A program made the position numbers and the translations under genes. Source: Adiantum capillus-veneris (taxonomy: Eukaryota; Streptophyta; Polypodiopsida; Polypodiales; Pteridaceae). Taken from it: a stretch of DNA of 64,000 nt. The notes below the pieces were generated by a model that saw only the letters and a program-made list of their open reading frames with translations, had not been told where the DNA came from and did not search any database. This document shows positions 1 to 10,599 of this stretch, in pieces (the first letter of the stretch is position 1; the number at the start of each line of letters is the position of its first letter). The stretch lies in assembly GCA_014529385.2 (NCBI GenBank), contig CM043943.1:99940355-100004354 (forward strand), in the 5' to 3' direction.

Positions 1-231
1 CTCCATTAAGGGTATAATCCCTTTGTAAACTACTTCTTGTTTTGAAGTACTAAAGCCATTGAGTGACCGCTTTCCCGTGGACGTAGCCCACATTGGGTGA
101 ACCACGTATATCGTGTGTACTCTCTCTCTCTCTCTCTCTCTCTCTACTCTATACTCTCGTGTATTAAATTTGTCTCTCTCCGCTAAGTAATCTACTCAAT
201 TATCTATTCAGCTACGTCTTATTTCCTAACA
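1..231 (+). repeat. Partial 5' LTR of the copia element
   Basis: This segment repeats bases 4583-4814 of the 3' LTR, including a (TC)n run at about 120-146 and the terminal CTAACA. It is the R/U5 side of the LTR; the promoter side lies to the left of the window. Confidence 0.93.
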
Positions 232-233
232 AC

Positions 234-245
234 TGGTATCAGAGC
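234..245 (+). other. Primer-binding site, initiator-Met tRNA type
   Basis: The 12 bases TGGTATCAGAGC lie two bases after the 5' LTR end. They are the standard complement of the 3' end of plant initiator methionine tRNA, used by most plant copia elements to prime minus-strand synthesis. Confidence 0.95.
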
Positions 246-304
246 AAGGTTTACTCGTAGCTAAGTTATCTCAAGGAAAGGATTCCTTGAATTGAGTGGG
301 AGTT

Positions 305-1042
305 ATGTCGGAGGAAGGGAAGCTCAAGATTGATAAGTTCAACGGAAAAAACTACCAACATTGGAAGATGCAGATTGAAGACTATCTCTACCAGAAGGAC
401 CTCTATTTGCCACTAGGAGGTCTTGCGAAGAAGCCCACAACAATGGCAGATGAAGTGTGGATTGTCCTTGATCGAAAGGCACTGGGAATAATCCGGTTAA
501 GCTTGGCTTCAATGGTGGCCTTCAATGTTTCGGAGATGAAGACCACGGAGGACTTGATGAAGTCACTTGACGACTTCTACGAGAAACCATCGGCATCCAA
601 TAAGGTATTTCTTATGAAGCGCTTGTTCAATCTAAAGATGGCATAGAATGGTGCAGAATACCTAAATGACTTTAACACAAACAAAAGTCAACTTTGATCG
701 GTGAAAATCAATTTCGATGACGAAGTGCGAGCTCTCCTTATACTATCATCTCTACCGGATAGTTGGGACAGCCTTGTGATGGCTGTAAGTAATTCTATCT
801 CTGGTACAAATACTCTTAAGTTTGATGATGTTGTGGGTGTTCTCCTAAACGAGGAAATGCGAAGGAGAAGAACAGGAGAATCATAAAGTGTTGCATTGTC
901 AGTGGAAACAAGAGGAAGGCATAAGGAGAGGTTCAAAAGCCCAAAGGGTCTTGATCGCTCTAGACGGGGCAGGTCACGCACAAAGTCAGTTCTTGAATGT
1001 TGGAACTGCAGCAAGAAGGGCCACGTCAAGAAGGATTGTTGA
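305..1042 (+). pseudogene. copia gag remnant
   Basis: Translation from the ATG at 305 gives a typical copia gag start (MSEEGKLKIDKFNGKNY, then HWK), of the kind that forms the particle shell. A complete zinc knuckle, spacing C-x2-C-x4-H-x4-C, is encoded at 998-1039. The frame is interrupted by TAG at 644, TGA near 695, TAA near 884 and TGA at 1040, all in the same reading frame as protease, so the break-up is by point mutation. The start was chosen because it follows the primer site by about 60 bases and begins the conserved copia N-terminus. Confidence 0.88.
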
Positions 1043-1099
1043 TCCAAGAAGAAGAAGGAGATTGAGTCTCAAGACAACAAGACAACATCAGAGGCCAAT

Positions 1100-4033
1100 G
1101 TGGCAGGTAAAGTAGAGCAAGATGCTCTAATTCTCTCATTAGACAATGTGTTTAATTCCTGGATAGTAGATTCCGGGGCTTCATTCCATGCGACAGCACA
1201 CAAGCAACATTTCCAACACTACACCAAAGGTAATTTTGGGTATGTATACTTGGGAGATGATGAAGCTTGTGAGATTGTCGGCAAAGGTACAGTTTCAGTC
1301 AAAACTGCTAACGGAAATGAATGGAAGCTTAAAGATGTTAGGCATGTTCCTTCTCTTCGTAAGAATTTGATCTCTACAGGACAATTGGACGATGAAGGTC
1401 ACAACATTGCATTCGGAAACAAACGGTGGAAGATCTCAAAGGGATCTTTGGTGGTTGCCAAAGGAGAAAAGGTCGTCACACTTTACTTGTGTACTGTTAG
1501 CATGCAACCTTCATATTGTGCAGCAACTACAGAAGTTGACAGTGCGGTGTGGCACTACCGACTTGGGCATATGAGTACCAAAGGAATGCAAATCCTTCAA
1601 ACAAAGAAGCTTCTACCAGGTTTGAAAGAAGTGGACTTAGAGTTATGTGAAGATTGTGTTTATGGTAAAAAAAAAGAGGGTAAAATTTTAAAAATCCGGA
1701 AATGAAAGAAAAAATAAAAAACTTGAGTTGGTTCATTCTGATGTTTGGGGTCCTGCAAGTACACCATCACTTGGTGGCTCATTGTACTATGTAACATTCA
1801 TAGACGACGCGACTAGAAAAACATGGGTTTATGTCATGAAGAGTAAATCCGATGTATTTTCCATATTTCAAAGGTGGAAAGCCTTTGTGGAGAATGAAAC
1901 AGGTACCAAGGTGAAATGCCTCAGATCCGACAATGGAGGCGAATATTGCAGCCAAGCTTTTGAAAGCTTTTGTGCTAGCAATGGCATTCGGAGGCAAAGG
2001 ACAACCCCAAGGACACCCCAACAAAAAGGGGAGTTCTAGAAGAGGCATGGACAGGTAAACCGGTGAATTATGCATTTCTCAAAGTGTTTGGGTGTGAGGC
2101 TTTCATGCACATAGATAGAAGCCTAAGGTCAAAGCTAGATGCAAAGTCCAAAAAGTGTTTCTTCATTGGCTATGGAGAAGGTGACTTTGGGTATCGCCTA
2201 TGGAATCCTGAAGATGGTAAAATCTTAAGGAGTAGGGATGTAATTTTTAACGAACAAAATATGTACAAAGATTACTTGGAAAGAAAACAAACAAAAGAAA
2301 CAGGTGATGAGTACATGGAGCTTGAGGACGGTGAAGACTCAAGGACTGCAAACGGTGACAATGTGCAACAACGTCAACCAAATGAGGAACCTCAACCTAT
2401 TCCCCTAAGATCTACAAGACCAAATAGACCTCCAGAAATGTTTGTTCCTTCCTTCAACCATCTCTTGATCTCAGATTCTGGAGAGCCAGAATCATACGAA
2501 GAAGCTATGCAACATGAATCCAAAGAAGAATGGACGAAGATCATGCAAGTGGAGACGGACTCACTACATCGCAACCAAACATGGGAGTTGGTTGAGTTGC
2601 CTAAAGGTACGCAGGCACTTCAAAACAAATGGGTGTACAAGCTGAAGGAAGAAGAAGGTGGGAAGAAAAGGTACAAGTCTAGGCTTGTGGTAAAAGGGTT
2701 TTCTCAAAAGAAAGGTATTGACTTCAATGAAATATTTTCTCCTGTTGTAAAAATGAACTCAATTAGGCTTGTCTTAAGCCTTGTGGCTGCTCATGATCTA
2801 AATCTCGAGCAAATGGATATAAATACGACATTCCCTCACAGTGACTTAGAAGAGGAAATCTAAATGCTTCAACCAAAGGGGTATGAAGTAAAAGGTAAGG
2901 AGAAAATGGTTTGTAGATTAAAGAAGAGCTTGTATGGTTTAAAGCAAGCATCAAGACAATGGTACTTGAAGTTTGATCGATGGATGTTGGATCATGGATT
3001 CACAAGATGCAACTTGGATCACTTCGTCTACACGAAGAATTTGGGAGATGGAAAATTCATCATCCGTGTGTATGTTGATGACATGTTGATTGCAAGTGCT
3101 AACATGCAGGACATCAAAGACCTAAAAGAGGAGCTGGATAAATCTTTTTCAATGAAAGATTTAGGTGCTGCAAAGAGGATACTTGGTATGAAAATATGAA
3201 GGGACGGGACAAAGAAGACAATAAATCTATCTCACGAAGATTACATCAAGAAGGTACTAGAGAGGTTTGCAATGCAAAATGCAAAACCAGTTTCTACACC
3301 TTTGGCTAGTCATTTTAAACTAACGAAGGATATGTGTCCAAGGACACAAGAGGAGATAGCCTATATCTCTAAAGTTTCATATGCTGTAGCGGTAGGTTCT
3401 CTAATGTATGCTATGGTCTGGACAAGGCCAGATATTGCACATGCAGTGGGAGTTGTGAGTAGTTTCATGGACAACCCAGGTAAAGAGCATTGGCAAGCTG
3501 TGAAGTGGATACTTAGGTATCTAAAAGGGACAACAACAAATGCTTTGTATTTTGGAGGAACTGATATTTTTCTAGAAGGGTATGCTGATGCAGATATGGC
3601 AGGTGACATAGATACTCAAAGGAGCACTACTCGCTATGTGTTCACGGTTGGAGGCACAATAGTAAGCTGGGCTTCAAAGCTGAAAAAAGTGGTTGCACTT
3701 TCTACCACGGAAGCAGAGTATGTAGCAATGACGGAGGCAAGCAAAGAAATTGTGTGGCTTCACAGATTCTTAGAAGAGCTTGGATTCAAACAAGACAATT
3801 GTGTCTTGTATAGTGATAGCCAAAGCGCTATTCATCTTGCGAAGAACTCGGCCTTTCATTCAAGGACAAAGCACATTGAGGTGAGATATCACTTTATACG
3901 CACTCTTTTGGAAGAGGGACAGATAAAGCTAGGAAAGGTGCATATAAGTGAAAATCCTGCAGACATGTTTACAAAGGTGGTCAACAAGGAGAAGTTGAGC
4001 TTTTGCTCATCTTCAATCGGCATTCAAGGATAA
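1100..4033 (+). pseudogene. copia pol remnant (protease, integrase, RT, RNase H)
   Basis: In order: aspartic protease with DSGAS near 1172; the GAG-pre-integrase motif WHYRLGHMS near 1550; integrase with HSDVWGP (about 1730) and RSDNGGEY (about 1924); reverse transcriptase with YVDDML (about 3070); and RNase H with DADMAGD, STTEAEY and SDSQSA between about 3590 and 3830. A frameshift sits in an A-rich run near 1670-1700. Near 2036 the integrase jumps from TPQQKGE directly to the EAWTGKPVNYAF region, so the segment that normally carries the third catalytic residue (Glu) is missing. In-frame stops occur at 2861 (TAA) and 3197 (TGA). The domain set is certain; the product cannot be functional. 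Confidence 0.93.
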
Positions 4034-4080
4034 GAAGCCAGAATGGAAAGCAGTCACAGGTTTTGTTTGGAGATCAGTCT

Positions 4081-4093
4081 CCAAGTGGGAGAT
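4081..4093 (+). other. Polypurine tract of the copia element
   Basis: The bases AAGTGGGAGAT lie directly before the TGTTAAG that opens the 3' LTR, the usual place and composition for the plus-strand primer of copia elements. Confidence 0.85.
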
Positions 4094-4814
4094 TGTTAAG
4101 TATGGAACCTGATTTACCCTTGTAATTTTTTGTGGTAAAAGCGGACATTTGTAAGGCCCCCATTATGAGGAAAAGCCATCGTGCGTGAAGGAAAATCACT
4201 TGCCGAAAACCAAAATTTTCACGACGGGGCCAAGAATCAGGGGCAACTTCTTTTTTCGCTCGCCGGAATATTATGGCTGGACGGCGGCCGGAAAGTGGTC
4301 GGAAAACAACCGTCGGTTGGCCGGTGGCCGGTAGTCAATGGCCGGTGGCCGGTGGCCGAATTCAAAAGCGGACATGTCTTCTCAAGGGCGGCTGCACATG
4401 GGCGGATTGGAGGTTCCGATTTGGACTTATTCACACAAGGGCGGCTACACATGGCTGCCTCTCATGAGAGAGGGCATCCCTTTTGGCCTATAAAAGGAGG
4501 CCATTTCTACACACATTTCATAGAGTGTGAAGTTGATGCAACAAGGTGAGTGTGAGGTGGTGACAGTGAATCAAGGCGGGAGCTCCATTAAGGGTATAAT
4601 CCCTTTGTAAACTACTTCTTGTTTTGAAGTACTAAAGCCATTGAGTGGCTACTTTCCCGTGGACGTAGCCCACATTGGGTGAACCACGTATATCGTGTGT
4701 ACTCTCTCTCTCTCTCTCTCTCTCTCTACTCTATAATCTCGTGTATATAAATCTGTCTCTCTCCATTAAGTAATCTACTCAATTATCTATTTAGCTACGT
4801 CTTATTTCCTAACA
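4094..4814 (+). repeat. Complete 3' LTR of the copia element
   Basis: This 721-bp LTR begins TGTTAAG and ends CTAACA (TG...CA). It contains a GC-rich block of GGCCGGTGGCC-type repeats at about 4310-4360, a TATA box at 4489-4498, and a (TC)n tract at about 4702-4727. The last 232 bp match window bases 1-231. Confidence 0.93.
4489..4498 (+). promoter_or_regulatory. LTR TATA box
   Basis: CTATAAAAGG is a strong plant TATA box about 395 bp into the 721-bp LTR, so transcription would start near 4525. In this 3' copy it would read outward into the flanking repeats. Confidence 0.7.
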
Positions 4815-5480
4815 CCATTTCCCTCTTCAATAACAGGTAAATAACGTAAGTAAACCTAAATCTAATCTAATATAACGTAAATCTAAATCTAATGTAAATA
4901 AACCAAAATATAATATAATATAACGTAAATCTAAATCTAGCATAAATAAACCTAAATCTAACCAAACATAAATCTAACTAAAAATAAACCTAAATCTAAT
5001 CTAATTTAAATTAAATAAACCTAAATCTAATCTAGCGTAAGTCTACATCTAACCTAATCTTTAACGTCTTTTGGGATGGTTTCCTACGACGTTAAAACTC
5101 TCTTCTTATCGTGTGTGTGTGTGTGTGTGCCAATGGAAAGAGAAAAATGGTATAACCTTTCTATCACCCAAGTGTGGTAGATTGGCCCATGCCATTTCCC
5201 TCTTGAATAACAGGTCTTGAGTTCAACTCCTCATCGGCTAGACCTTTAAGGTGTCTTGAATTAGTTTCCTACGACGTTAAATTAAACTCTCTTCTTCTCG
5301 GGTGTGTGTGTGTGGGTGTGTGTACACGCCAATAAAAGGAAAAAAATGGTATAAGTTTTCTATCACCCAAGTCTGATAGATTGGTTATGCCATTTCCCTC
5401 ATGAATAACAGGTTTTGAGTTCAACTCCTCGTCAACTAGATCTGTAAGGTCTCTTGGGATAGTTTCCTACAACATTAAGA
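4815..5480 (+). repeat. Roughly 200-bp tandem repeats with a tRNA-like B box, interrupted by an AT-rich array
   Basis: Two nearly complete units (about 5125-5300 and 5330-5490) and a broken first unit share the segment CCATTTCCCTCTTGAATAAC, then GAGTTCAACTCCTC, CTACGACGTTAA and a (GT)n tail. The GAGTTCAACTCC part resembles a pol III B box, and a weak A-box-like TGGTAGATTGG lies about 35 bp before it, so a tRNA-derived SINE is possible. In the first unit, 4838-5065 is a degenerate array of TAAACCTAAATCTAATC-like words. The copia element has inserted inside the first unit, immediately before CCATTTCCC. No gene is present. Confidence 0.6.
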
Positions 5481-5497
5481 CTCTCTTCTTCTTCTTC

Positions 5498-5552
<55 letters not shown>

Positions 5553-5558
5553 CTTGTT

Positions 5559-5609
<51 letters not shown>

Positions 5610-5675
5610 CTCTCTCAATGTGTGTGTGCATTCTTTGTTTACGCATGTGTGTGTGCGTTTTTTGTTTATGCATGT

Positions 5676-5729
<54 letters not shown>

Positions 5730-5796
5730 CCTCTCTCAATGTGTGTGTGCATTCTTTGTTTATGCATGTGTGTGTGCGTTTTTTGTTTATGCATGT

Positions 5797-5842
<46 letters not shown>

Positions 5843-5907
5843 CCTCTCTATGTGTGTGTGCATTCTTTGTTTATGCATGTGTGTGTGCGTTTTTTGTTTA
5901 TGCATGT

Positions 5908-5985
<78 letters not shown>

Positions 5986-6009
5986 AAAAACACAATGTGT
6001 GTGCGCGCA

Positions 6010-6042
<33 letters not shown>

Positions 6043-6170
6043 CAAAGAGGGGAAGGGAACATGAGAGTGAGGAGAGGGCAGGAGCATACTTGGCTCTCTT
6101 TTCTCTCCTCGTGTGTGTGTGTGTGTGTGTGGAGAAGAAAGACAGAGAGAGGGAGAGCGCATGTTACCTT
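5481..6170 (+). repeat. Compound TC/TG microsatellite with a 110-120-bp higher-order unit
   Basis: Long (TC)n tracts alternate with a spacer of about 70 bp containing TGTGTGTGCATTCTTTGTTT and a TTTATGCATGTGC end. Three full spacers begin near 5617, 5738 and 5850, so the higher-order period is 110-120 bp and the TC length varies. The block ends in (TG)n and (AG)n stretches at about 5995-6160. Apparent open frames on both strands are artefacts of the dinucleotide repeat. Confidence 0.95.
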
Positions 6171-6247
6171 TGCTTGCTTGAACGCGCGCCAAAAACTCAT
6201 ATCTGAGATCTGAGTTTTCGGACTCTCTCGGTTATTTTTTTACCCCC

Positions 6248-6335
6248 GACGGCGTCACTATAGACGTCGCTATGAGCGTCACTAAGTTACTTATAATTTA
6301 GTGACGTGCATGGTGACGCCTATAGAGACGCCGTG
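6248..6335. repeat. Imperfect inverted repeat (41-nt arms)
   Basis: Bases 6248-6288 and 6295-6335 are reverse complements at 33 of 41 positions, with a 6-nt loop. GACGC/GCGTC words recur in the arms and just downstream (about 6350-6368). The pattern resembles subterminal repeats of DNA transposons such as CACTA elements, but I see no matching second end or transposase. Confidence 0.7.
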
Positions 6336-6359
6336 GGTTTTCACATTTGAGCGTCGCAA

Positions 6360-7700
6360 TGCGAGCGTTGTTAATATTAAGTACCTCTTGTATTGTTGAT
6401 AGTTATCTGTGTGATCTCTTTGTTTAAACTTCTTGGCTATCTTGGAGATCAATGATGCTTTGGCCATACTAGACAATAATTTTTTGATGATTGTCCCTTG
6501 ATCAACATCTTGTGTCGTCTCAGTGGTGGTTTTAGGGGAAGACTTCTTGCTCTCACTCTGGTTTCTTTGATAGGCTTGATTTTTGGTGGAGTGGAAGTCT
6601 CAATCTCTTGCCTTGTCATGTCTTCAACTAAAGTCTCCTTAAAAGAATGTTTGGGCAAGGATTTTAGTCCTGCCCTTCAATGTTTCCTCCTCATTTCTTG
6701 TATCTTTTGAATTTCATGGTTTATTTCTAGTTTTTGGGCTTTTGATAAAGTTTGTAAACCAACAACCCCAATGTTTTCTTGCATATTTAGTAATCCTTCT
6801 TGCTGGTTCACACCGAGGCTTATACCTGTTCTTCATTTTTTGAGTCCTATTTTTTACCAGTTGTCACGGGGTTTTCTTGCAATTTTTGCAATCCCTCTGA
6901 TTGATCATCTTCATGTATTGTTTTCTTTGATGTTTTTGGCTCTTGGATGGGTTATTTTAGGAAATACCGTGGTAGTCCTTCCATAGCATGGGCATCTTCT
7001 TGGTTGTAGCATGTCATTGCTAGCAAAGCCTGGATGGTCCTTTTGACTTGTTCTTCATTGTTGAGTGGCCCATAATCCTTATTCATGCTTTGTAGGTGGT
7101 CTTGGCTTGTCTGTTTGGACCAAAAGCCTAAATTAGTGGGTGGAGATTCCATGTGGATTAAGTTTGTAGGCATAGGGCTTGGTATTTTGGGTTCTACATG
7201 GCTTGGAGTCTCATGTTGATGCCCTTGTCTTGCTTGTTCCTCTTGCTGGTAGATATGATGGATCATATCTATGAATTGTTGGGATATAAAACCTATTACT
7301 TTGTTGTGGTCTCTGTAGGTGGTTGACGGTCTAGATTCCTCTTTGTTCTTAGCTCCCTTGTGGAGGTATCTTCCTTAGGCTAATCCTGAGTCTTCATTCT
7401 TTCTGGTTCTTCTCCTTCTGCTTTGTCTTCTAGTGGTCTTTTTGACATGTGGCCTATTTGTTCTTTAATTTTGAACCTTATCATATCCAATAGGTTTTGG
7501 TCATGCTCTTTCTTTTTGGGTTTTTTTGTATCTATTCTTCTTTGGGTAGCCACTCTTTGTTTCGGTTTTCTCTCTTCCCCTGCTTTCAACTTCTTTTCCT
7601 TCTCATCCTTTGCCTTCTGTTCTCTTTGCTTGTCCCTCCTGGTGAATGCTGACATTGGCTTCCTTTCTTGAGTAGTGGGATCCACCTGTCGGATCTCAAC
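6360..7700 (-). other. Fragmented minus-strand frames, lysine- and proline-rich, unassigned
   Basis: On the minus strand, frames at 7685-7380 (very charged, Lys/Glu-rich), 7266-6952 and 6658-6449 are each open for 70-100 codons and do not share one frame. They follow the frame at 8340-7861 in the same direction and probably belong to the same decayed retroelement polyprotein or spacer ORF. I recognise no domain or catalytic motif. Confidence 0.35.
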
Positions 7701-7860
7701 TTTGTATTTGTAGATCTCTTACCCTATTGATTTAGAACTGTTGGCCTCTTCATCTCTCACATATTGTGGTTGAGTTATCCTTGTAGCTCTAGTAGGACGT
7801 GCGGATGTGGATGGTTTTATTGCCTTCTTGGTTTCTGGTTTCCATACTCTTTCTACCCAT

Positions 7861-8715
7861 TCATTTGAGTTTGGGGCATCTTCTAGTGAATCTCTCTCTG
7901 ATTAAGCAATCCACCATTTTGGTTAAGAACTCGATTCCCCTAAGGTGTGGGATGTAGAATGATTTAGCCCACTGCTTTTTCTCTACCATTGCTATGAGCC
8001 AATCTAAGACCCATTCGGCCAAAACTACAGATGCACACTTGTGTTGTGGTACTAACTTGTGGAATTTTGAGGCTAAATTTTTTTGAGGCCTTGTATATTT
8101 GGTTTGTCTATCAAAGTGGTGCTGATGTAGAGCCCTCATCAATTGGTTTGTTCTTCTTTCCTTGATGTTGGTAAATGTTGGTAGCTTCATGGTAGAGAAA
8201 TTCTTGTCGGCATAGCCTTGGTGCTTAATTGGTTCTCCCCTCGGCAATTTTGTGATTTTTGCTATGGAGTCCGGTGTGACTTCTACTATGACCTTCTCTC
8301 CATCGGGCCTTGGTAAGAACTGTTGTAATCCTATCTTCATCTACCTTCTATAAAGTGATGATCAATTCATGAGATCTTCTGTAATTAGCTTGTACACTTT
8401 CTTCAAAGAGGAAATCCTCATTTCCTAGCCTTGATATAGCTATGCCGGAATTTTGAGGTGTGTATGCAATGGTATTAAAGTCTTTGGGCATATGTGGTGT
8501 CTCCCACCTCTTTCCTTGTTTGTCCTTCCATATGCAATTGAAACCATGAGGCCACGGTGAGTTTGAATGGCCTCGTTGACATAACAAGCTCTGGACCCCA
8601 TCATGTGATTCATGTCGACTTGGTAGCTTTGTTTCTCTTCAAGCTTGTAGATGCTTTGATTTTGCATTTTCTTGGGAGTATCTGATCTTGTGGTAAACAA
8701 ATGACAAAAATCCAA
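7861..8715 (-). pseudogene. Broken ORF of a plant retroelement, unassigned
   Basis: Three overlapping minus-strand frames (8715-8440, 8587-8348, 8340-7861) appear to be one coding region with frameshifts, since the end of the second frame continues into the third across a few bases. The best segment (159 codons) contains PDSIAKITKLPRGEPIKHQG and later VVLAEWVLDWLIAM. The style recalls the accessory 'plant mobile domain' ORFs found in large plant LTR elements, but I cannot assign a family by eye. It lies 3' of the gag remnant at 10600-11569 on the same strand. Confidence 0.4.
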
Positions 8716-9242
8716 TTTTTAGCTGGAAATGTTAGTCATTTGTGTAGTGAGTGCTCTTGAAAGCTAATTTGATCAATATATTGAGCTCAAAGTGTCCAAT
8801 TTTGACATGTGAGGTGTCTTTGAAATCCCATTGAGATGTTCAATGTGCTATGTTTGAGTGTATGTATGTGTGTGCAATGCAATGAGCAATTTTAGCTCTA
8901 GGTTGTCTAGTGTGTTTAAATGCTCGTTTTGTGTTGTTAATGATGTTTTAAGTGAAACTAGGCATAGACAGAGGTATGTAGGCCTAGGAGGAGACAAAAT
9001 ACCCCTCATTTGTCATGTTTGGGTGAGTTTGAGAGGTGGGATCAATTGTAGTTTCTCATGTAAGTGACCGTGACTTTTGTAGGTTTTGGTGTTGGGAACC
9101 TATTACCTATAGCCTAAAGACCCCCCCCAATCTCAAGTTCCATGTCATTTGGAGTTTATTTTGCCTCTAAACGACCATTTGAGTGCAAGTTAGACTACAT
9201 AGAGGAATTAGATGTTTCCAATTAGTTTCTTACTTGGTTGAG

Positions 9243-9394
9243 AGTGACACCTTTCTTCTCAATGTTTTGTCGTTTGGTCATTGCATTCAACATTTCCATG
9301 CAGTAGTCATGTCGGCTACATCCTCGGATTGACGTATTTATGTTGGTTTGAGTTCTCTCTAGGCTACATCATCCTAACGCGGGCAATCCACCAA
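9243..9394 (+). repeat. Direct repeat, copy 1
   Basis: This segment (AGTGACACCTTTCTTCTCAA to GGCTACATCATCC) recurs at 9961-10112 with about 10-15% difference. The copies are 718 bp apart, which could be a small terminal-repeat element or a simple segmental duplication. Confidence 0.75.
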
Positions 9395-9960
9395 TAGTGA
9401 TCTTCCACACAATGTTGAGGAAAAATGTCATGATTCAAAAAGAGATGATTTTGGGAATAATGTGGAAGAAGAAGATGAGCGGATCTTCTATGACTTTCCT
9501 AACCAAAAGTTGCGGAGACAAAAGAGATATCAAATGAAACAAACAAAAAACCAATAAAACAAATTTGAGAAATTAATGTCCAAGTTAATGACCAAAACAC
9601 GATATCTCATGCTAGTGGGAGCAAATGGTTGTGTCTGAGCCAATTACCAAAAAACCTTTGAAATTGACAAGTTTTTGGGCAAACTCAAAGAGACAAAGAA
9701 AAAAACCAACTGAAAGACAAGGCTGAAACACCAATGAAGATGTCAAAAATTGAGCGCAAAAGTGAATATCAAAAGTTAAAATGGACACTAAAGGATGTTT
9801 GGACAACATAAATTGAAAGTTCAATTTATGTTGTCAATTTATGTTGTGAGGGAGACTCTTAACTCCAAAAAGTTCAATGCATCCTCTCATTACAAAAAGA
9901 ACACAATTCAGGATCGCATGAGAGAATTAAACATTTTGACTTAGTTGCTTCCTTGCTTGC

Positions 9961-10112
9961 AGTGACACCTCTTTTCTCAACGTTTTGTCATTTGGGCATT
10001 ACATTCAACATTTTCATGCACTAGTCTGATTGGCTACATCCTTGGATTGACATATTTATGTTGGTTTGAGTTCTCTTTAGGCTACATCATCCAATCATGG
10101 TGATTCTCCAAC
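9961..10112 (+). repeat. Direct repeat, copy 2
   Basis: Second copy of the 9243-9394 repeat, same orientation. The sequence between the copies (9395-9960) has no recognisable gene. Confidence 0.75.
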
Positions 10113-10599
10113 ATTGGCACCGTTGATGAGGATGCAAGACTTACACTAGTGGATGAGGTCGCGGTTGTGAGGGCCATGATAGGGACCATCAACCGTACTA
10201 TCTTCAAATGGATACATTGTGATTCCCGACATCCCTCCTGTTTGAAACCAACACTAAGACAGGACTCCTCCTGCTCTTTGATGCCAACTCAATGGGGTGA
10301 TAACATTCACTTTTTCTCATATGAATACCTTATTTTCAAAGCAACTTTTCGTACAAATCCAACTTTCCAATTGAAGTGCTCATATTAAATTTGAACGTAA
10401 CCTTCTAGAATCAACTGGTGGGAGTTCTGTAATTCACCCATGGCTCAAGGTCACTTACGCTTTTTTTTGGTTATGACCGAGCACAGTCATTAGTGCGTTC
10501 CCCTTAGATGAGTGTATTCACTAACTACTGGAGTCCCTTGTTCCCAAGTTTGATCCTCACGTCATAGACTAGAATCCCTTTCCCCGGTCATGCAAAATT

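Larger units (their letters stand above)
1..4814 (+). mobile_element. Decayed Ty1/copia LTR retrotransposon
   Basis: The element has a partial 5' LTR (1-231), a primer-binding site, gag and pol remnants in copia order (gag, protease, integrase, reverse transcriptase, RNase H), a polypurine tract and a complete 3' LTR (4094-4814). Window base 1 corresponds to base 4583 of the 3' LTR. Over the shared 231 bp I count about ten differences (roughly 4%), so it is not a fresh insertion. Integrase precedes reverse transcriptase, which is the copia order. The left target duplication lies outside the window. Several nonsense codons, one frameshift and one deletion make it non-autonomous. Confidence 0.95.

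Noticed and set aside
4838-5065. Telomere-like CCTAAA words
   Set aside because: The array unit is TAAACCTAAATCTAATC-like and degenerate, never the regular CCCTAAA repeat.
5190-5260. Possible tRNA gene at GAGTTCAACTCC
   Set aside because: No complete cloverleaf or acceptor stem can be paired by eye; only box-like similarity remains.
5554-6206. Long overlapping frames on both strands in the TC/TG block, up to 194 codons
   Set aside because: They are pure products of dinucleotide repeats (Leu-Ser or Arg-Glu runs) and are open in several frames at once.
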